From Rosenbergiella collisarenosi (lineage in GTDB: Bacteria; Pseudomonadota; Gammaproteobacteria; Enterobacterales; Enterobacteriaceae), in the NCBI RefSeq assembly GCF_018494085.1, contig NZ_JABBFP010000002.1, positions 124,001 through 188,000 on the forward strand: a stretch of 64,000 nucleotides of DNA, given 5' to 3'. Positions 43,136 through 54,635 of the stretch are shown here, piece after piece; the stretch's first letter is position 1; each line of letters opens with the position of its first letter. The position numbers and the translations under genes are program-made. The notes under the pieces were generated by a model. The model saw nothing but the letters and a program-made list of their open reading frames with translations, had not been told where the DNA came from and searched no databases.

Positions 43136-44167
43136 ATGGCTTACTCAGTTAAAAATTCGGCGGTAGTTAAAGTAGCTGGATTATCCGTGGCAATGCTACT
43201 CGCCGGTTGCTCACATGATCAACACTACAAACGCGAAGTGAATGGCAATGAAGATTATCTCAATGCGCCAGCGCTTAGCCAGCTGAGTGTTCCGCAAGGA
43301 ATGATCCTACCGCTAGAATCCGCAAACTATGCCGTCCCACAAGGGCGCGCGCAAGGGGCAGTCGGTAAGCAATTAGATATTCGCCCACCGGTACAGGCAC
43401 TGTCTCTGCTTAATGGCAGTCGTGCTCAGTTCCAAGGCACTACTGGTGTGCTGCAGATCGCTAACACAGGCCCTTCACTGTGGGGACAAACCGTCGCCGC
43501 GCTACGCGCGAACAAGTTTGCTATCGCGCAGCAAGACGATGCCCGTCAACAGCTCACTACAGACTGGATAAGCTGGAACCGTGAAGACGAAGATCACCAA
43601 TATCGTGGCCGTTACCAAGTATCTGTCGTGGCACAAGGTTACGAGCAAACGCTGATGGTGAAACCTATTGCCCTAGAGCAAAAAGGGCAGGCGGTAACGA
43701 GTAATACAGAGATCCAGCGCTATACTGCTCAGCTACTCAATGATATTTCATCACAGCTGAATACTGCTGCGACGGATCGCCAAAATGCTGCTGCTGCAAG
43801 CCGTACCGGGAGTATTGATGTGCAAAGCGGCGCGGACGATACCGGCTTACCTAACCTTATCGTGCGTGCGCCTTTTGATGTGACCTGGCAACGTCTCCCT
43901 AAAGCGCTACCGCTGGCAGGGATGACCGTATCCGATAGCAATCGTGCTGATGGTAGCTTGCAACTGAGCTACAGCGAATTGAGTAGCAGCCAGTGGACGT
44001 CACTGGGAGCGAAAGATCCGCAATTGGCAGAAGGTAAATATAAGCTACAAGTCGGTGACCTCGATAACCGCAGTAGCCTGCAGTTTATCGATCCGAAGGG
44101 CCATATCCTGACGCAATCGCAGAATGATGCGCTAGTCGCTGTACTGCAAGCCGCGTTAAATAAATAA
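43136..44167 (+). CDS. bamC: Outer-membrane assembly lipoprotein BamC
   Basis: A 343-residue lipoprotein of the BAM complex. Lipobox LLAGC places the modified Cys at 25; the unstructured N-terminal segment (YKREVNGNEDYLNAPALSQL) that binds BamD follows, then two helix-grip domains. It begins 14 bases after dapA, probably one operon as in E. coli (dapA-nlpB). Confidence 0.95.
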   Translation: MAYSVKNSAVVKVAGLSVAMLLAGCSHDQHYKREVNGNEDYLNAPALSQLSVPQGMILPLESANYAVPQGRAQGAVGKQLDIRPPVQALSLLNGSRAQFQGTTGVLQIANTGPSLWGQTVAALRANKFAIAQQDDARQQLTTDWISWNREDEDHQYRGRYQVSVVAQGYEQTLMVKPIALEQKGQAVTSNTEIQRYTAQLLNDISSQLNTAATDRQNAAAASRTGSIDVQSGADDTGLPNLIVRAPFDVTWQRLPKALPLAGMTVSDSNRADGSLQLSYSELSSSQWTSLGAKDPQLAEGKYKLQVGDLDNRSSLQFIDPKGHILTQSQNDALVAVLQAALNK

Positions 44168-44176
44168 ATTTTATGC

Positions 44177-44203
44177 TCAGGCCGGAAATTTCCGGCCTTT
44201 TTT
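44177..44203 (+). terminator. Rho-independent terminator after bamC
   Basis: A perfect 20-base palindrome AGGCCGGAAATTTCCGGCCT is followed by a T-run, 9 bases after the bamC stop. Confidence 0.88.
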
Positions 44204-44233
44204 TATTTTATTTTGGCATAATAGTACCTAGCT

Positions 44234-44249
44234 AGGTAAACGATTGCGT
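44234..44249. promoter_or_regulatory. PurR operator upstream of purC
   Basis: AGGTAAACGATTGCGT matches the PurR consensus at 13 of 16 positions, 64 bases upstream of purC. A -10-like CATAAT lies at 44217-44222, so the repressor would sit across the transcription start. Confidence 0.75.
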
Positions 44250-44313
44250 AGCAATGAAATCTGCGTGCTAAGCAGAGTCATTTTCAGAGTCGACGACGAG
44301 TGGAGTTAATAAG

Positions 44314-45027
44314 ATGCAAAAGCAAGCTGAACTGTATCGCGGTAAAGCAAAAACAGTTTATAGCACCGATAACCCGGACCTGCTAATTCTGGAATTTCGC
44401 AACGATACCTCAGCCGGAGACGGAGCACGTATTGAGCAGTTTGACCGTAAAGGTATGATCAATAACAAGTTCAATCATTTTATTATGGAAAAACTGGCGC
44501 AAGCTGGTATCCCGACGCAGATGGAAGCATTACTCTCCGATACCGAGGCATTAGTTAAAAAACTCGATATGGTTCCCGTAGAGTGTGTGGTGCGTAATCG
44601 TGCAGCAGGCTCGCTGGTTAAGCGCCTTGGCGTTGAGGAGGGACTCGTGTTGACTCCACCGCTCTTCGACCTGTTCCTAAAGGATGACGCGCACCACGAT
44701 CCGATGATCAATGAGTCCTATTGTGAAACTTTCGGTTGGGTCAGCGGCGAACATCTAGCGCGTATGCGTGAATTAACTCTCAAGGCAAACCAAGTCCTTA
44801 CGGCATTGTTCGATGATGCTGGCTTTATTCTGGTCGATTTTAAACTCGAATTCGGGTTATTTAATGGTGAAGTCGTGCTGGGTGATGAGTTCTCACCCGA
44901 TGGCGCACGTCTATGGGATAAAGAAACATTAGATAAAATGGATAAAGACCGCTTCCGCCAAAGCCTAGGTGGCGTCGTTGAAGCCTATGAAGTCGTTGCT
45001 CAACGTCTTGGTGTTCCCCTCAATTAA
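44314..45027 (+). CDS. purC: SAICAR synthetase
   Basis: A 237-residue ATP-dependent enzyme joining aspartate to CAIR in purine synthesis. [20 protein letters not shown] at the N-terminus, [11 protein letters not shown] loop, [18 protein letters not shown] and [20 protein letters not shown] are canonical. Same length as E. coli PurC. Controlled by the PurR site upstream. Confidence 0.97.
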   Translation: MQKQAELYRGKAKTVYSTDNPDLLILEFRNDTSAGDGARIEQFDRKGMINNKFNHFIMEKLAQAGIPTQMEALLSDTEALVKKLDMVPVECVVRNRAAGSLVKRLGVEEGLVLTPPLFDLFLKDDAHHDPMINESYCETFGWVSGEHLARMRELTLKANQVLTALFDDAGFILVDFKLEFGLFNGEVVLGDEFSPDGARLWDKETLDKMDKDRFRQSLGGVVEAYEVVAQRLGVPLN

Positions 45028-45170
45028 TGATTTATCGCACTCGCTCTTCAGGAGCGGGTGCGCCTCTGTTTTCCCTTCCCTGATTACAACTTTAGTTTTT
45101 CTACTGGTTATCCGCGCGCTCTACGATTACTATTTATCTATAAGCGATTATCGAGATGGAGAGGTAGAGT

Positions 45171-46040
45171 ATGCGTTGGCAAGGACGTAGAGAAAGTGAC
45201 AATGTTGAAGACCGTCGAGGCGAGAGTCCAGCACCGACCGGGGGAGGCTCAGGCTTTCGTATCCCTGCCGGTAAAGGCGGTATCGTTTTACTTATCGTGG
45301 TGGTGGTAGCCGGCTATTACGGATACGACTTAACGCCGTTGCTGGGTGGTGGCGGACAAAGTACCTCGGTCAGCCAATCCCACGCTCCTGCGACGCAGAG
45401 CGCCGATGACCAACAGGCCGCTAAATTTACGAGAGTTGTTCTCGCTGATACTGAAGATACCTGGGGCGAAATATTCCAAAAAATGGGCAAGACGTACCAA
45501 CCGCCTAAATTGGTTATGTATCGTAATGCCACACGGACAGGCTGCGGAACCGGACAATCGGTAATGGGGCCTTTCTATTGCCCAGCCGATAAGACTGTCT
45601 ATATTGACCTCTCTTTCTATGACGAAATGAAGAATAAGCTTGGTGCGGGTGGCGATTTTGCTCAGGGCTATGTTATCGCCCACGAAGTCGGACATCATGT
45701 GCAAAACCTACTCGGTATCGAGAGCAAAGTCCGTCAACAGATGCAACAAGGCTCGCAGACTGATGCGAATCATCTCTCTGTGAAGCTTGAACTACAGGCT
45801 GATTGCTTTGCCGGCGTGTGGGGACACTATATGCAGCAAAAAGAGGTCTTAGAGACCGGCGATCTGCAAGAGGCATTGAACGCGGCACAAGCGATTGGTG
45901 ACGATAAGCTGCAGCAACAGAGCCAAGGCCGCGTCGTTCCCGATAGCTTTACACATGGTACCTCGCAGCAACGTTATACATGGTTTAAGCGTGGATTCGA
46001 CAGTGGCGAACCAAGTCAATGTAACACCTTCGCTGGATAG
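45171..46040 (+). CDS. ypfJ: YpfJ-type neutral zinc metallopeptidase family protein
   Basis: A 289-residue membrane-anchored protein with a Gly-rich N-terminus, one helix ([20 protein letters not shown]) and a catalytic-like zinc motif [13 protein letters not shown] near residue 170. [16 protein letters not shown] holds the third ligand region. In E. coli ypfJ lies at the same place. Peptidase activity is predicted, not shown. GAGAGGT precedes the ATG. Confidence 0.9.
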   Translation: MRWQGRRESDNVEDRRGESPAPTGGGSGFRIPAGKGGIVLLIVVVVAGYYGYDLTPLLGGGGQSTSVSQSHAPATQSADDQQAAKFTRVVLADTEDTWGEIFQKMGKTYQPPKLVMYRNATRTGCGTGQSVMGPFYCPADKTVYIDLSFYDEMKNKLGAGGDFAQGYVIAHEVGHHVQNLLGIESKVRQQMQQGSQTDANHLSVKLELQADCFAGVWGHYMQQKEVLETGDLQEALNAAQAIGDDKLQQQSQGRVVPDSFTHGTSQQRYTWFKRGFDSGEPSQCNTFAG

Positions 46041-46045
46041 TTAAC

Positions 46046-47995
46046 GTGCAGGCTAGGTTGATTGCCGAGCAAATGCGTCGCAAGGGGTTGCGACGCATTT
46101 GTGTTATCAGCGGTAGCGAATCCTTTCGTACCGCCGCATTGCGCGAGTGGCAGGATGACTTTCCGGGTGATTGGTTGCGCGTGACCACGGCTGCAACGGG
46201 GCACACAGCGGAAGTCCTCGCACAGCGAGCGCGGCAATTTCTTGGTCAAGAGTGGCTGCATGCTATCTATGATGCGACGCAGGGGATCCATCTGGAAGCC
46301 CTTGCAGCGCTGGCGGGGACCTTGGTGGCGGGGAGCTGGCTGGTCGTGTTGATGCCCATACCGTCTGCGCTAGACTCTCTGCTGGACCACGATAGCCAAC
46401 GTTGGGCAGAGTGTGAGCAGCCCATCGCGACACCGATTTTTTATCATCACTTTTGGCAACAGTTAGAACAGGCTGCCGATACCCTTATTTGGCGTGAAGG
46501 CGAGATCAAACCCCTACGCTTGGCACAGCCTACGACCGACTGGCAGCCACAAGGCGCAGCACAACAGAGGGCGATCGTTGCAGAGATAGCCGCACTGCCG
46601 ACGGCTACCTGCATTGTTACTGCCCCGCGTGGCCGAGGGAAGTCAGCCCTCGGTGGGATGTTGGCCGCGCAGTATCCTCCCTGCTTAATTACCGGACCGG
46701 CCAAGATATCGACCTCGGTGCTCGCACACTTCGCTGGCGATCATTATTATTTTCAGTCGCCAGATTCGATCCTAGGTCAAGCGGCGTCCCCAGATTGGCA
46801 ATGGTTGATTGTTGACGAAGCCGCCTCCTTACCACTGCCACAGTTACAAGCATTAGTTGAGCGTTTCCCTCGCTGCTTATTACTGACCACCACCGAAGGC
46901 TATGAAGGAACGGGGCAGGGCTTTTTGCTCAAACTCAGTGCCTTATTGGCGATAACCCGGCACTACAGACTGCATGAGCCGCAGCGCTATCGGGCCTGCG
47001 ATCCGCTAGAAACCTTTATCGAAAAGATACTGGGTCAACATAACCTACCGCAAGCGTCTAATACCGATGAACTCTCTCTACATTTGCGGACTTATCACCC
47101 GCACGATTGGCATGTCGAACCACGCCTCGCGTTGAGCACTTTTCAACTCTTACAAGCTGCTCATTACCGCACTACGCCTACCGACTTACGGCGTATGATG
47201 GATGCCCCACATACAGGTTATTGTCAGCTGGTGGCGGGGGAGTCTTGTTACGGGGCGTTGGGATGGGTCGATGAAGGCCAGCAATCCGGCGAATTGGCGC
47301 AAGCCGTGTGGCGTGGCGAACGCCGACCACGAGGTAATTTAGTGGCGCAGTCTTTAGCAGCGCATAGCCGCTTCCCGCAAGCGATGATCCTGGCAAGTCG
47401 ACGTATTAGCCGTATCGCTATCAGTGAGCCGTTGCGCCGTGCCGGGCTTGGCCGACGCTTAGTCACTGCTGTTATCGATGAGAGCCAAGATAAAGATTTT
47501 GTTTCGGTCAGTTTCGGTTTTACACCCGACCTGTGGCAGTTTTGGCGGCGTTGTGGTTTCCAGTTGGTGAGAATAGGGACTCAGCGCGAGGCCAGTAGTG
47601 GCTGTATTGCCGCCATGGCGATTTATCCGATATCGCAGGCGGGTCAACAATTGTGCCAACTGGCCGCCAGACATTTCCAACGCGACTGGCCCCTGCAACA
47701 GGCTCGCTATAGTCCAGATATTACACTGGCGTGTCCTATTAACGCTGATAATAGGTTTTCTGCCGACGATTATGACGAGTTGATCGGCTTCGCGCAGGCG
47801 CATCGGCCACTGAGCGTCAGTTATCCTGCGCTGTGGCGCGCGAGTCATGATCACCCCCATTTGGCGCTTGGATCGAGTCTTCAACACTGCCTTCGCCAAT
47901 CACAGCTACCTGAAACATACAGCCATAAACAGTGGCTGGCACAGTTACGCCGTGAAACGGCAATACTTTTAACCCTTTTGCCTAAGCCGCACTAA
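46046..47995 (+). CDS. tmcA: tRNA(Met) cytidine acetyltransferase
   Basis: A 649-residue enzyme that uses ATP and acetyl-CoA to make N4-acetylcytidine at the wobble base of elongator tRNA-Met. The RecD-like helicase part has Walker A APRGRGKSALGG and DEAASLPLPQL; the GNAT part has RRPRGNLVAQSLAAHSRFPQ and ISEPLRRAGLGRRLV. Starts at GTG 46046, 5 bases after ypfJ, with GGATAG upstream. Slightly shorter than E. coli (671). Confidence 0.94.
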   Translation: MQARLIAEQMRRKGLRRICVISGSESFRTAALREWQDDFPGDWLRVTTAATGHTAEVLAQRARQFLGQEWLHAIYDATQGIHLEALAALAGTLVAGSWLVVLMPIPSALDSLLDHDSQRWAECEQPIATPIFYHHFWQQLEQAADTLIWREGEIKPLRLAQPTTDWQPQGAAQQRAIVAEIAALPTATCIVTAPRGRGKSALGGMLAAQYPPCLITGPAKISTSVLAHFAGDHYYFQSPDSILGQAASPDWQWLIVDEAASLPLPQLQALVERFPRCLLLTTTEGYEGTGQGFLLKLSALLAITRHYRLHEPQRYRACDPLETFIEKILGQHNLPQASNTDELSLHLRTYHPHDWHVEPRLALSTFQLLQAAHYRTTPTDLRRMMDAPHTGYCQLVAGESCYGALGWVDEGQQSGELAQAVWRGERRPRGNLVAQSLAAHSRFPQAMILASRRISRIAISEPLRRAGLGRRLVTAVIDESQDKDFVSVSFGFTPDLWQFWRRCGFQLVRIGTQREASSGCIAAMAIYPISQAGQQLCQLAARHFQRDWPLQQARYSPDITLACPINADNRFSADDYDELIGFAQAHRPLSVSYPALWRASHDHPHLALGSSLQHCLRQSQLPETYSHKQWLAQLRRETAILLTLLPKPH

Positions 47996-48030
47996 GCGGC
48001 GGCGAGGCACCCATCAGTAAGAGGTCATTT

Positions 48031-48735
48031 ATGGCACATATCGACTATGTAATGGTTCAGCAGGGGAGCGGGCCACAGCCACAATTATTTATTTTGTTTC
48101 ATCGTAACGGTGATGATCCTCGGTCCATGGCGGAAATTGGTCGTTGGTTTGCTACCGATTTCCCGACTGCTTTTGTCGTCTCGGTCGGCGCACCGCTACC
48201 GTTAACGCAAGGGGGGAGCGCTTGGTTTATCGACGACGAGCCAGCTGCCTCGATGACGCGTACACAACAAAAAATTGATCAGATTATGCCGCTATTTACT
48301 CAAACCATCCGCGAATGCCAAAAGCAATGTGGAGTCAGCGCTGAGGCGACAGCATTAATTGGTTTTTCTGAGGGGAGTATTATGATTCTCGAGGCCCTGA
48401 AGAATACTGAGTTACTAGCAGGTCGCGCTATCGTCTTCAGCGGGCGTTATAACAGCGCCCCCGAGGCCGCTACGCTCAACACCACCGTGCACCTGATCCA
48501 CGGCGATAACGATGAGCAGATCCCGTTAATTCACGCGGTCAATGCAGAGCAGTGGCTAACTGAGGCGGGTGGCGATGTTACGCTCGATATCATCGACGAA
48601 TTGCCACACGCTATCGATGAACAAGGTATCGCGATAGCATTAAAACACCTGAAAGAGACCATTCCACAACGTTATTTCGACCAAGTTTCGCAGGGTGAAG
48701 CCCCGGATAATGACGATGTGATCCCAATGGTTTAG
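48031..48735 (+). CDS. ypfH: YpfH-type alpha/beta-hydrolase (esterase)
   Basis: A 234-residue serine hydrolase. The nucleophile elbow is GFSEGSIMI, the acid is in HLIHGDNDEQIPL and the catalytic His in DELPHAID. Family is carboxylesterase/phospholipase-like; E. coli YpfH has esterase activity on short acyl esters. AAGAGGT precedes the ATG. Confidence 0.88.
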   Translation: MAHIDYVMVQQGSGPQPQLFILFHRNGDDPRSMAEIGRWFATDFPTAFVVSVGAPLPLTQGGSAWFIDDEPAASMTRTQQKIDQIMPLFTQTIRECQKQCGVSAEATALIGFSEGSIMILEALKNTELLAGRAIVFSGRYNSAPEAATLNTTVHLIHGDNDEQIPLIHAVNAEQWLTEAGGDVTLDIIDELPHAIDEQGIAIALKHLKETIPQRYFDQVSQGEAPDNDDVIPMV

Positions 48736-48741
48736 CAGGAA

Positions 48742-48776
48742 GGGGGGCTAGGGCGTTTTACCCCAGCCCCCTTAAG
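48742..48776. terminator. Hairpin between convergent ypfH and ypfN
   Basis: AGGGGGGCTAGGG pairs imperfectly with CCCCAGCCCCCTT around GCGTTTTA between the two stop codons. There is no T-run on either strand, so it is a possible bidirectional terminator only. Confidence 0.4.
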
Positions 48777-48781
48777 AGGAG

Positions 48782-48973
48782 TTACTTTTTCTTCGGCCAA
48801 TCGTCGTCTTCGTCGTCCCACTTATCGTTAAAATCACGATGAGGTGGTAGCTTCGGTTTGTTATCGAGGTATTTTTTAACATCAACACGTTTTAAGTCTT
48901 TGTAGACGTTAACGAGTAACCCCACCATAAACAGGATGATTAACACCCACCAATACTCTTTTATCCATTCCAT
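48782..48973 (-). CDS. ypfN: YpfN small membrane protein (UPF0370)
   Basis: A 63-residue protein with an N-terminal helix ([20 protein letters not shown]) and a charged tail [13 protein letters not shown], the UPF0370 signature. Located downstream of dapE by 10 bases, as in E. coli. Function unknown. Confidence 0.93.
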   Translation of the reverse strand: MEWIKEYWWVLIILFMVGLLVNVYKDLKRVDVKKYLDNKPKLPPHRDFNDKWDDEDDDWPKKK

Positions 48974-48983
48974 ATACGACTCC

Positions 48984-50111
48984 TTAGGTCAGCAATAACT
49001 GCATAATCCGTTGATACATTCGACTGAGGGTCTGCAGATCAGCTGCGCTGACACACTCGTTAATCTTATGAATAGTGGCGTTAACGGGGCCGAGTTCGAC
49101 GACCTGCGTTCCCATTCTGGCGATGAAACGTCCATCAGAGGTGCCACCATTGGTCAGTAACTCGGGCTTAATTTCATTATAGTGCTGAATGGCGTCGACG
49201 ACCGCATCGACCAGCTCACCTTTTTCAGTAAGAAAAGGTTGGCCGGAAAGATTCCATTCCAAGGTATAACGCAGTTGGTGGCGGTCAAGCAGCTGGGCCA
49301 CGCGCTCGCGAATACGTTGATCGGTGAGTTCGGTACTGAAGCGGAAATTAAACTGTACGAATAATTCGCCAGGGATCACGTTATTACTGCCGGTGCCGGC
49401 TTGGACATTGGCAATCTGCATACTGGTGGGAGGGAAAAAGTCATTCCCCTGATCCCATTCGGTAGCGGCTAACTCCTGCAGTGCGGGTAAGGCACGATGC
49501 ACCGGATTATCGGCGAGATGCGGGTAGGCAACATGCCCCTGCACACCATGAATGGTTAGATTAGCGGTAATCGACCCGCGGCGACCGTTTTTAACGACAT
49601 CGCCGACCCGCTCGGTACTGGAAGGCTCCCCGACTAAGCAATATTCTACGCGTTCTTGTCGAGCCATCAGCTGTTCGACGACTTTTACCGTACCATTAAT
49701 TCCGCTGGCTTCTTCATCGGAGGTAATCAAGAAGGCGAGGCGCCCAGAATGATGTGGGTGTTGCTCGACGAAACGCTCGGCGGCGACGACCATCGCGGCG
49801 AGGGAGCCTTTCATGTCGGCAGCCCCGCGACCAAACAAGAGGCCGTCGCGGATAGTGGGTTCGAAAGGTGAATTAATCCATTTACGCTCATCACCGACCG
49901 GTACGACATCCGTATGCCCCGCGAAGGCAAGCGTTTTGCCTTGGCCGCGGGTTGCCCAGAAATTTTGGGTATCACCGAAATTCATCGGTTCGATATGAAA
50001 TCCTATCGCTTCGAGGCGAGCCATCAATAACGCCTGGCAGCCTGCATCGTTAGGGCTTAATGAGGGACAGCGAATCAGGTTCTGAGCAAGTTCGATGACT
50101 GGACAAAACAT
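48984..50111 (-). CDS. dapE: Succinyl-diaminopimelate desuccinylase
   Basis: A 375-residue M20 di-zinc enzyme of the lysine/DAP pathway. Motifs: [17 protein letters not shown] (His, Asp ligands), [17 protein letters not shown] (bridging Asp), [14 protein letters not shown] (catalytic Glu-Glu) and NGGTSDGRF near the end. The ATG directly abuts the yffB stop (TAGATG). Length equals E. coli. Confidence 0.97.
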   Translation of the reverse strand: MFCPVIELAQNLIRCPSLSPNDAGCQALLMARLEAIGFHIEPMNFGDTQNFWATRGQGKTLAFAGHTDVVPVGDERKWINSPFEPTIRDGLLFGRGAADMKGSLAAMVVAAERFVEQHPHHSGRLAFLITSDEEASGINGTVKVVEQLMARQERVEYCLVGEPSSTERVGDVVKNGRRGSITANLTIHGVQGHVAYPHLADNPVHRALPALQELAATEWDQGNDFFPPTSMQIANVQAGTGSNNVIPGELFVQFNFRFSTELTDQRIRERVAQLLDRHQLRYTLEWNLSGQPFLTEKGELVDAVVDAIQHYNEIKPELLTNGGTSDGRFIARMGTQVVELGPVNATIHKINECVSAADLQTLSRMYQRIMQLLLT

Positions 50112-50492
50112 CTAGTTGGCTCCTTGTAAAAAGGCGGACCACGCTGCGGTATCGAAACCAATTAGCATCTGACCGTCGGAGCGCACAAGTATAGGGCGTT
50201 TAATCACTGCGGGGTGCGCCAACATAATGCTACGCGCATGAGCGGGATCGCTCGCCAGCTGTTTATCCTCAGCAGAGAGGGTACGCCAAGTGGTACCGCG
50301 GGTATTAAGTAATGCCTTGATGCCTAAGGCAGCAATCAACTGCTCTAGGAGAGCGTCGTCGAGACCTTGTTGGCGGAAATCATGGTATGTGGCTGTGACC
50401 GATTGTTCAGTGAGGTATTTACGGGCTTTTCTTACCGTATCACAGGTTTTTATACCATAAATCGTAAAGGTCGGTGCGGTGGCTTGAGTCAT
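50112..50492 (-). CDS. yffB: ArsC/Spx-family protein YffB
   Basis: A 126-residue thioredoxin-fold protein. YGIKTCDTVRKARKYL has a single Cys (C16) as in YffB, with FRQQGLDDALLEQLIAALGI and the RPILV strand near the C-terminus. It resembles arsenate reductases, but YffB proteins bind glutathione and have no proven arsenate role. Translationally coupled to dapE. Confidence 0.92.
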   Translation of the reverse strand: MTQATAPTFTIYGIKTCDTVRKARKYLTEQSVTATYHDFRQQGLDDALLEQLIAALGIKALLNTRGTTWRTLSAEDKQLASDPAHARSIMLAHPAVIKRPILVRSDGQMLIGFDTAAWSAFLQGAN

Positions 50493-50867
50493 AAGGCGGT
50501 ACTACCTAATTATTAAGTCAAAAGTTTACGAGTAATCAAGAATAATGCCGGATTTGGCCGCCATTATCCACCTTTGTGCAGGGCGGGGGGGAATAACCGA
50601 AAGTATCGATTTATTTAAAGTCAGAACTGTGAACAATATCAGAAATTCATACAATGATTTTTTTATCTTAAAATTACAATAAATCATAAGGTTAGCGATA
50701 ATTTCAGTAAAAAAGGCAAACGTTAACCTAGAATAATTCTTTACAGGGCTTTACGAATTTAGCGACTTACAGGTAGGATTCATCACCCTCTGGATAAATT
50801 CGCCAATTTTTACCTGTGCTGATGCGGTAGAGGGGCTTTGCTGTAGAAGTGGACAAACAGGAAACCT
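50493..50867. other. Divergent promoter gap yffB-ansP
   Basis: About 375 bases without a gene. It holds AT-rich sequence such as TAGAATAATTCTTTAC around 50728-50745 and the AGGAAA ribosome site of ansP. I see no clear riboswitch, terminator or operator. Confidence 0.4.
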
Positions 50868-52337
50868 ATGAAAAATACAAAAAAAACAGCGGCTGATTTA
50901 CAGCACGCTAGACGTAAGTGGTTAAACTCCCATGACTCCGGGTATCGTAAGGAGATGGGAAACCGCCAAGTTCAGATGATAGCCATTGGCGGCGCAATTG
51001 GTACCGGGCTTTTTCTCGGCGCAGGGGCACGTTTACAACTCGCGGGCCCAGCCCTCGCAATAGTCTATTTAGTCTGTGGCATCTTCTCCTTCTTCATCTT
51101 ACGCGCACTCGGGGAGTTAGTTTTACATCGTCCTTCCAGCGGCAGCTTCGTCTCCTATGCACGTGAGTTTATGGGTGAGAAGGCCTCGTACGTTGCAGGC
51201 TGGATGTACTTCGTCAACTGGGCGATGACCGGTATTGTCGATATCACCGCAGTCGCTCTCTACATGCACTATTGGGGAGCCTTCGGCGATATTCCGCAGT
51301 GGGTTATCGCTTTGGGCGCGTTGGCGATTGTGGGCACCATGAACATGGTCGGCGTGAAGTGGTTTGCCGAGATGGAATTCTGGTTCTCGTTAATCAAAGT
51401 ATTGGCGATCGTTCTCTTCTTGGTGGTCGGTGTCGTTTTCTTAGGCAGCGGCAAGCCTCTCGATGGCAATACTACCGGTTTTCACCTGATCTCGGATAAT
51501 GGCGGCTTTTTCCCACATGGGATAATGGCGGCTTTCGTCCTAGTACAAGGTGTCGTCTTCGCGTTTGCCTCTATTGAGTTGGTCGGTACGGCAGCCGGAG
51601 AGTGTAAAAATCCGAAAATCATGGTACCCAAGGCGATCAATAGTGTGATCTGGCGTATCGGATTATTCTATGTTGGATCGGTCGTTCTCCTTGTGTTGTT
51701 ACTGCCGTGGAATGCCTACCAAGCCGGACAGAGTCCTTTTGTGACCTTCTTTAGTAAATTAGGCGTACCCTACATCGGTAGCATTATGAATATCGTCGTG
51801 TTGACGGCGGCATTATCCAGCCTCAATTCAGGCCTCTATTCTACAGGTCGTATTTTGCGTTCGATGTCGATGGGAGGGTCTGCACCTCGCTTTATGTCGA
51901 AGATGAGCCGCCAGCAGGTGCCTTATGCCGGGATCTTAGCGACTATCGTGATTTACATCTTTGGAGTGGTACTTAACTACTACGTACCGAGCCAGGTGTT
52001 CGAAATCGTCTTGAACTTTGCATCACTAGGGATTATTAGCTCATGGGCATTTATCGTGCTCTGTCAGCTACGGTTACGTAAAGCGATTCGCGAAGGTAAG
52101 GCAGAAGATATCTCCTTTAAGCTACCGGGAGCGCCGTTTACCTCCTGGTTGACGCTGCTGTTCTTGGCTAGCGTATTAGTCTTGATGGCCTTCGATTACC
52201 CGAATGGAACCTATACTATCGCATCAGTACCGTTGATCATCGTTCTATTAGTGATTGGCTGGTTCGGTGTGAGAAAACGTGTTCACGAGGTTTCGCTGCG
52301 CGAGCAACAGCATATGTCTGCGCATCACGAAGAGTAG
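50868..52337 (+). CDS. ansP: L-asparagine permease
   Basis: A 489-residue APC transporter of the amino-acid transporter (AAT) family, 12 helices. MGNRQVQMIAIGGAIGTGLF, GARLQLAGPALAIVYLVCGI and the region TGIVDITAVALYMHYWGAFG match E. coli AnsP throughout, and more closely than LysP or CycA. It imports L-asparagine. In E. coli ansP is elsewhere on the chromosome, so the position here is lineage-specific. Confidence 0.92.
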   Translation: MKNTKKTAADLQHARRKWLNSHDSGYRKEMGNRQVQMIAIGGAIGTGLFLGAGARLQLAGPALAIVYLVCGIFSFFILRALGELVLHRPSSGSFVSYAREFMGEKASYVAGWMYFVNWAMTGIVDITAVALYMHYWGAFGDIPQWVIALGALAIVGTMNMVGVKWFAEMEFWFSLIKVLAIVLFLVVGVVFLGSGKPLDGNTTGFHLISDNGGFFPHGIMAAFVLVQGVVFAFASIELVGTAAGECKNPKIMVPKAINSVIWRIGLFYVGSVVLLVLLLPWNAYQAGQSPFVTFFSKLGVPYIGSIMNIVVLTAALSSLNSGLYSTGRILRSMSMGGSAPRFMSKMSRQQVPYAGILATIVIYIFGVVLNYYVPSQVFEIVLNFASLGIISSWAFIVLCQLRLRKAIREGKAEDISFKLPGAPFTSWLTLLFLASVLVLMAFDYPNGTYTIASVPLIIVLLVIGWFGVRKRVHEVSLREQQHMSAHHEE

Positions 52338-52374
52338 GGGTGAGGGGGCGATGCAGCCCCGTCATCGAGAAAGT

Positions 52375-52409
52375 AAAAAAGGTAGCGCCTCATGCGCTAC
52401 CTTTTTTTT
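52375..52409. terminator. Bidirectional intrinsic terminator between ansP and ampH
   Basis: AAAAAAGGTAGCGC (52375-52388) pairs perfectly with GCGCTACCTTTTTT (52394-52407) around CTCAT. T-runs are present on both strands, so it ends both convergent transcripts. Confidence 0.9.
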
Positions 52410-52417
52410 ATATCGTA

Positions 52418-53569
52418 TTAGCGGTTATTAGCGAGTGCCGTAACTAGCTGATTGGCTCCTTGGCTCATCGGCGTGAAGTGGCTGCCTGGCGCGCGTGCAA
52501 CGGCGATAAATACGCCGACATTGGTACGTGGGTCCATTACGATATAGGTCATAAAGCCACCCCCGCCACCGGTTTTTTCCACTAGAGCGGGTTGATTACC
52601 GATGGCATTCATATGTACCCAGCCGAAGCCAAGTCCACTGGCCGGGCCGGCCACGTCCATTCCGTTCATTCTTACGAGCTGACTGCGTGGATAAACGACG
52701 CGCTGTAGCGTACTGGCGAGTGGCGAGCGAGGCTTAATCGAACTCGATAAGAACTGCTGCATCCAACGCTCCATATCATCAGCCGTCGAATACAGCCCAC
52801 CACTGCCGATAGCTGCGAGGGTATTATTACAAGGGCTGGCATGGTCACGTGGGATAATCAGGCGACGACATTGATCGGGAGAGGGGGTAAATGTCGTATC
52901 TTTCATCCCGAGTGGGCGCGTGATTAACGATTGGACGAGTTGCGGATAAGGCTTGCCGCTCGCACGCGACAGGGCATCGGCTAGATAGTCGAAACCTAGA
53001 TTCGAATAAGCTGCCACGGTACCCGGGATCGCTTTGAGCTTGGCATGTTGTAGCCATTGCCAGCGCGAGGCTTTTTCAGGCCAAACAAAGACTGGACGGT
53101 TAGCACGGCCTCCTGGCATCTCGCGGGGGAGTCCTGCGGTATGCGTAGCAAGATTTTGTAACTTAATGGTGTAGCCACGAAACGGCGGAACCGTCATGCC
53201 TTTAGGCGCATATTTGCTTAGGGGATCGGAGATTTTCACGGTGCCCTGCTGATCGAGCTTCACCAACGTTTCGCTGGTGAATAACTTCGTAATCGAGGCT
53301 AAGCGAAACAGGCTCTCTTTCGTCGGACGTACACCACTTCCCGTTCGTGTTTCTCCCGCACTGGTGAAATAGTGCTGATTACCATCAATCACGACCATCG
53401 TCATACTGGCGGGGGCCGTTTGTTGAAAAATCTGTTGTGCGTAGCGCTGCACGATATCAGCGCTAAGCTGTGGAGCCACTCTCGGGGTAGCGAAGCTGGT
53501 ACTGGTTGCAGTGATAGCAAGTGTTGCTGCGAGGGATAAAGTCAGTTTATTCAAGGGAGAGAGATCCAT
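52418..53569 (-). CDS. ampH: D-alanyl-D-alanine carboxypeptidase/endopeptidase AmpH
   Basis: A 383-residue exported class C penicillin-binding protein. SITK (SxxK nucleophile, about residue 93), YSN and KTGGGGGF motifs are all present, and the run GMKDTTFTPSPDQCRRLI and SPCNNTLAAIGSGGLYST match E. coli AmpH. It trims peptidoglycan peptides and binds beta-lactams without being a strong beta-lactamase. Signal peptide at the N-terminus. Confidence 0.92.
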   Translation of the reverse strand: MDLSPLNKLTLSLAATLAITATSTSFATPRVAPQLSADIVQRYAQQIFQQTAPASMTMVVIDGNQHYFTSAGETRTGSGVRPTKESLFRLASITKLFTSETLVKLDQQGTVKISDPLSKYAPKGMTVPPFRGYTIKLQNLATHTAGLPREMPGGRANRPVFVWPEKASRWQWLQHAKLKAIPGTVAAYSNLGFDYLADALSRASGKPYPQLVQSLITRPLGMKDTTFTPSPDQCRRLIIPRDHASPCNNTLAAIGSGGLYSTADDMERWMQQFLSSSIKPRSPLASTLQRVVYPRSQLVRMNGMDVAGPASGLGFGWVHMNAIGNQPALVEKTGGGGGFMTYIVMDPRTNVGVFIAVARAPGSHFTPMSQGANQLVTALANNR

Positions 53570-53689
53570 ACACAGTGGGCGAAAGATAATGCAGCATGAT
53601 AGCGGCTTTCCACGAAGCTAATTAAAAAAACTATTAATAATTATGTCTCTTTTTAGTCATAACTCGGCCTATCAGGCCGAGTTATTGCG

Positions 53690-54607
<918 letters not shown>

Positions 54608-54635
54608 CTACAACCTTGAGTGAACATTAGGCGAA

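Noticed and set aside
50493-50867. Riboswitch or small RNA before ansP
   Set aside because: No stable conserved-looking stem or terminator could be recognised by eye.
50868-52337. Lysine permease (LysP) identity
   Set aside because: The N-terminal and central motifs match AnsP far better.
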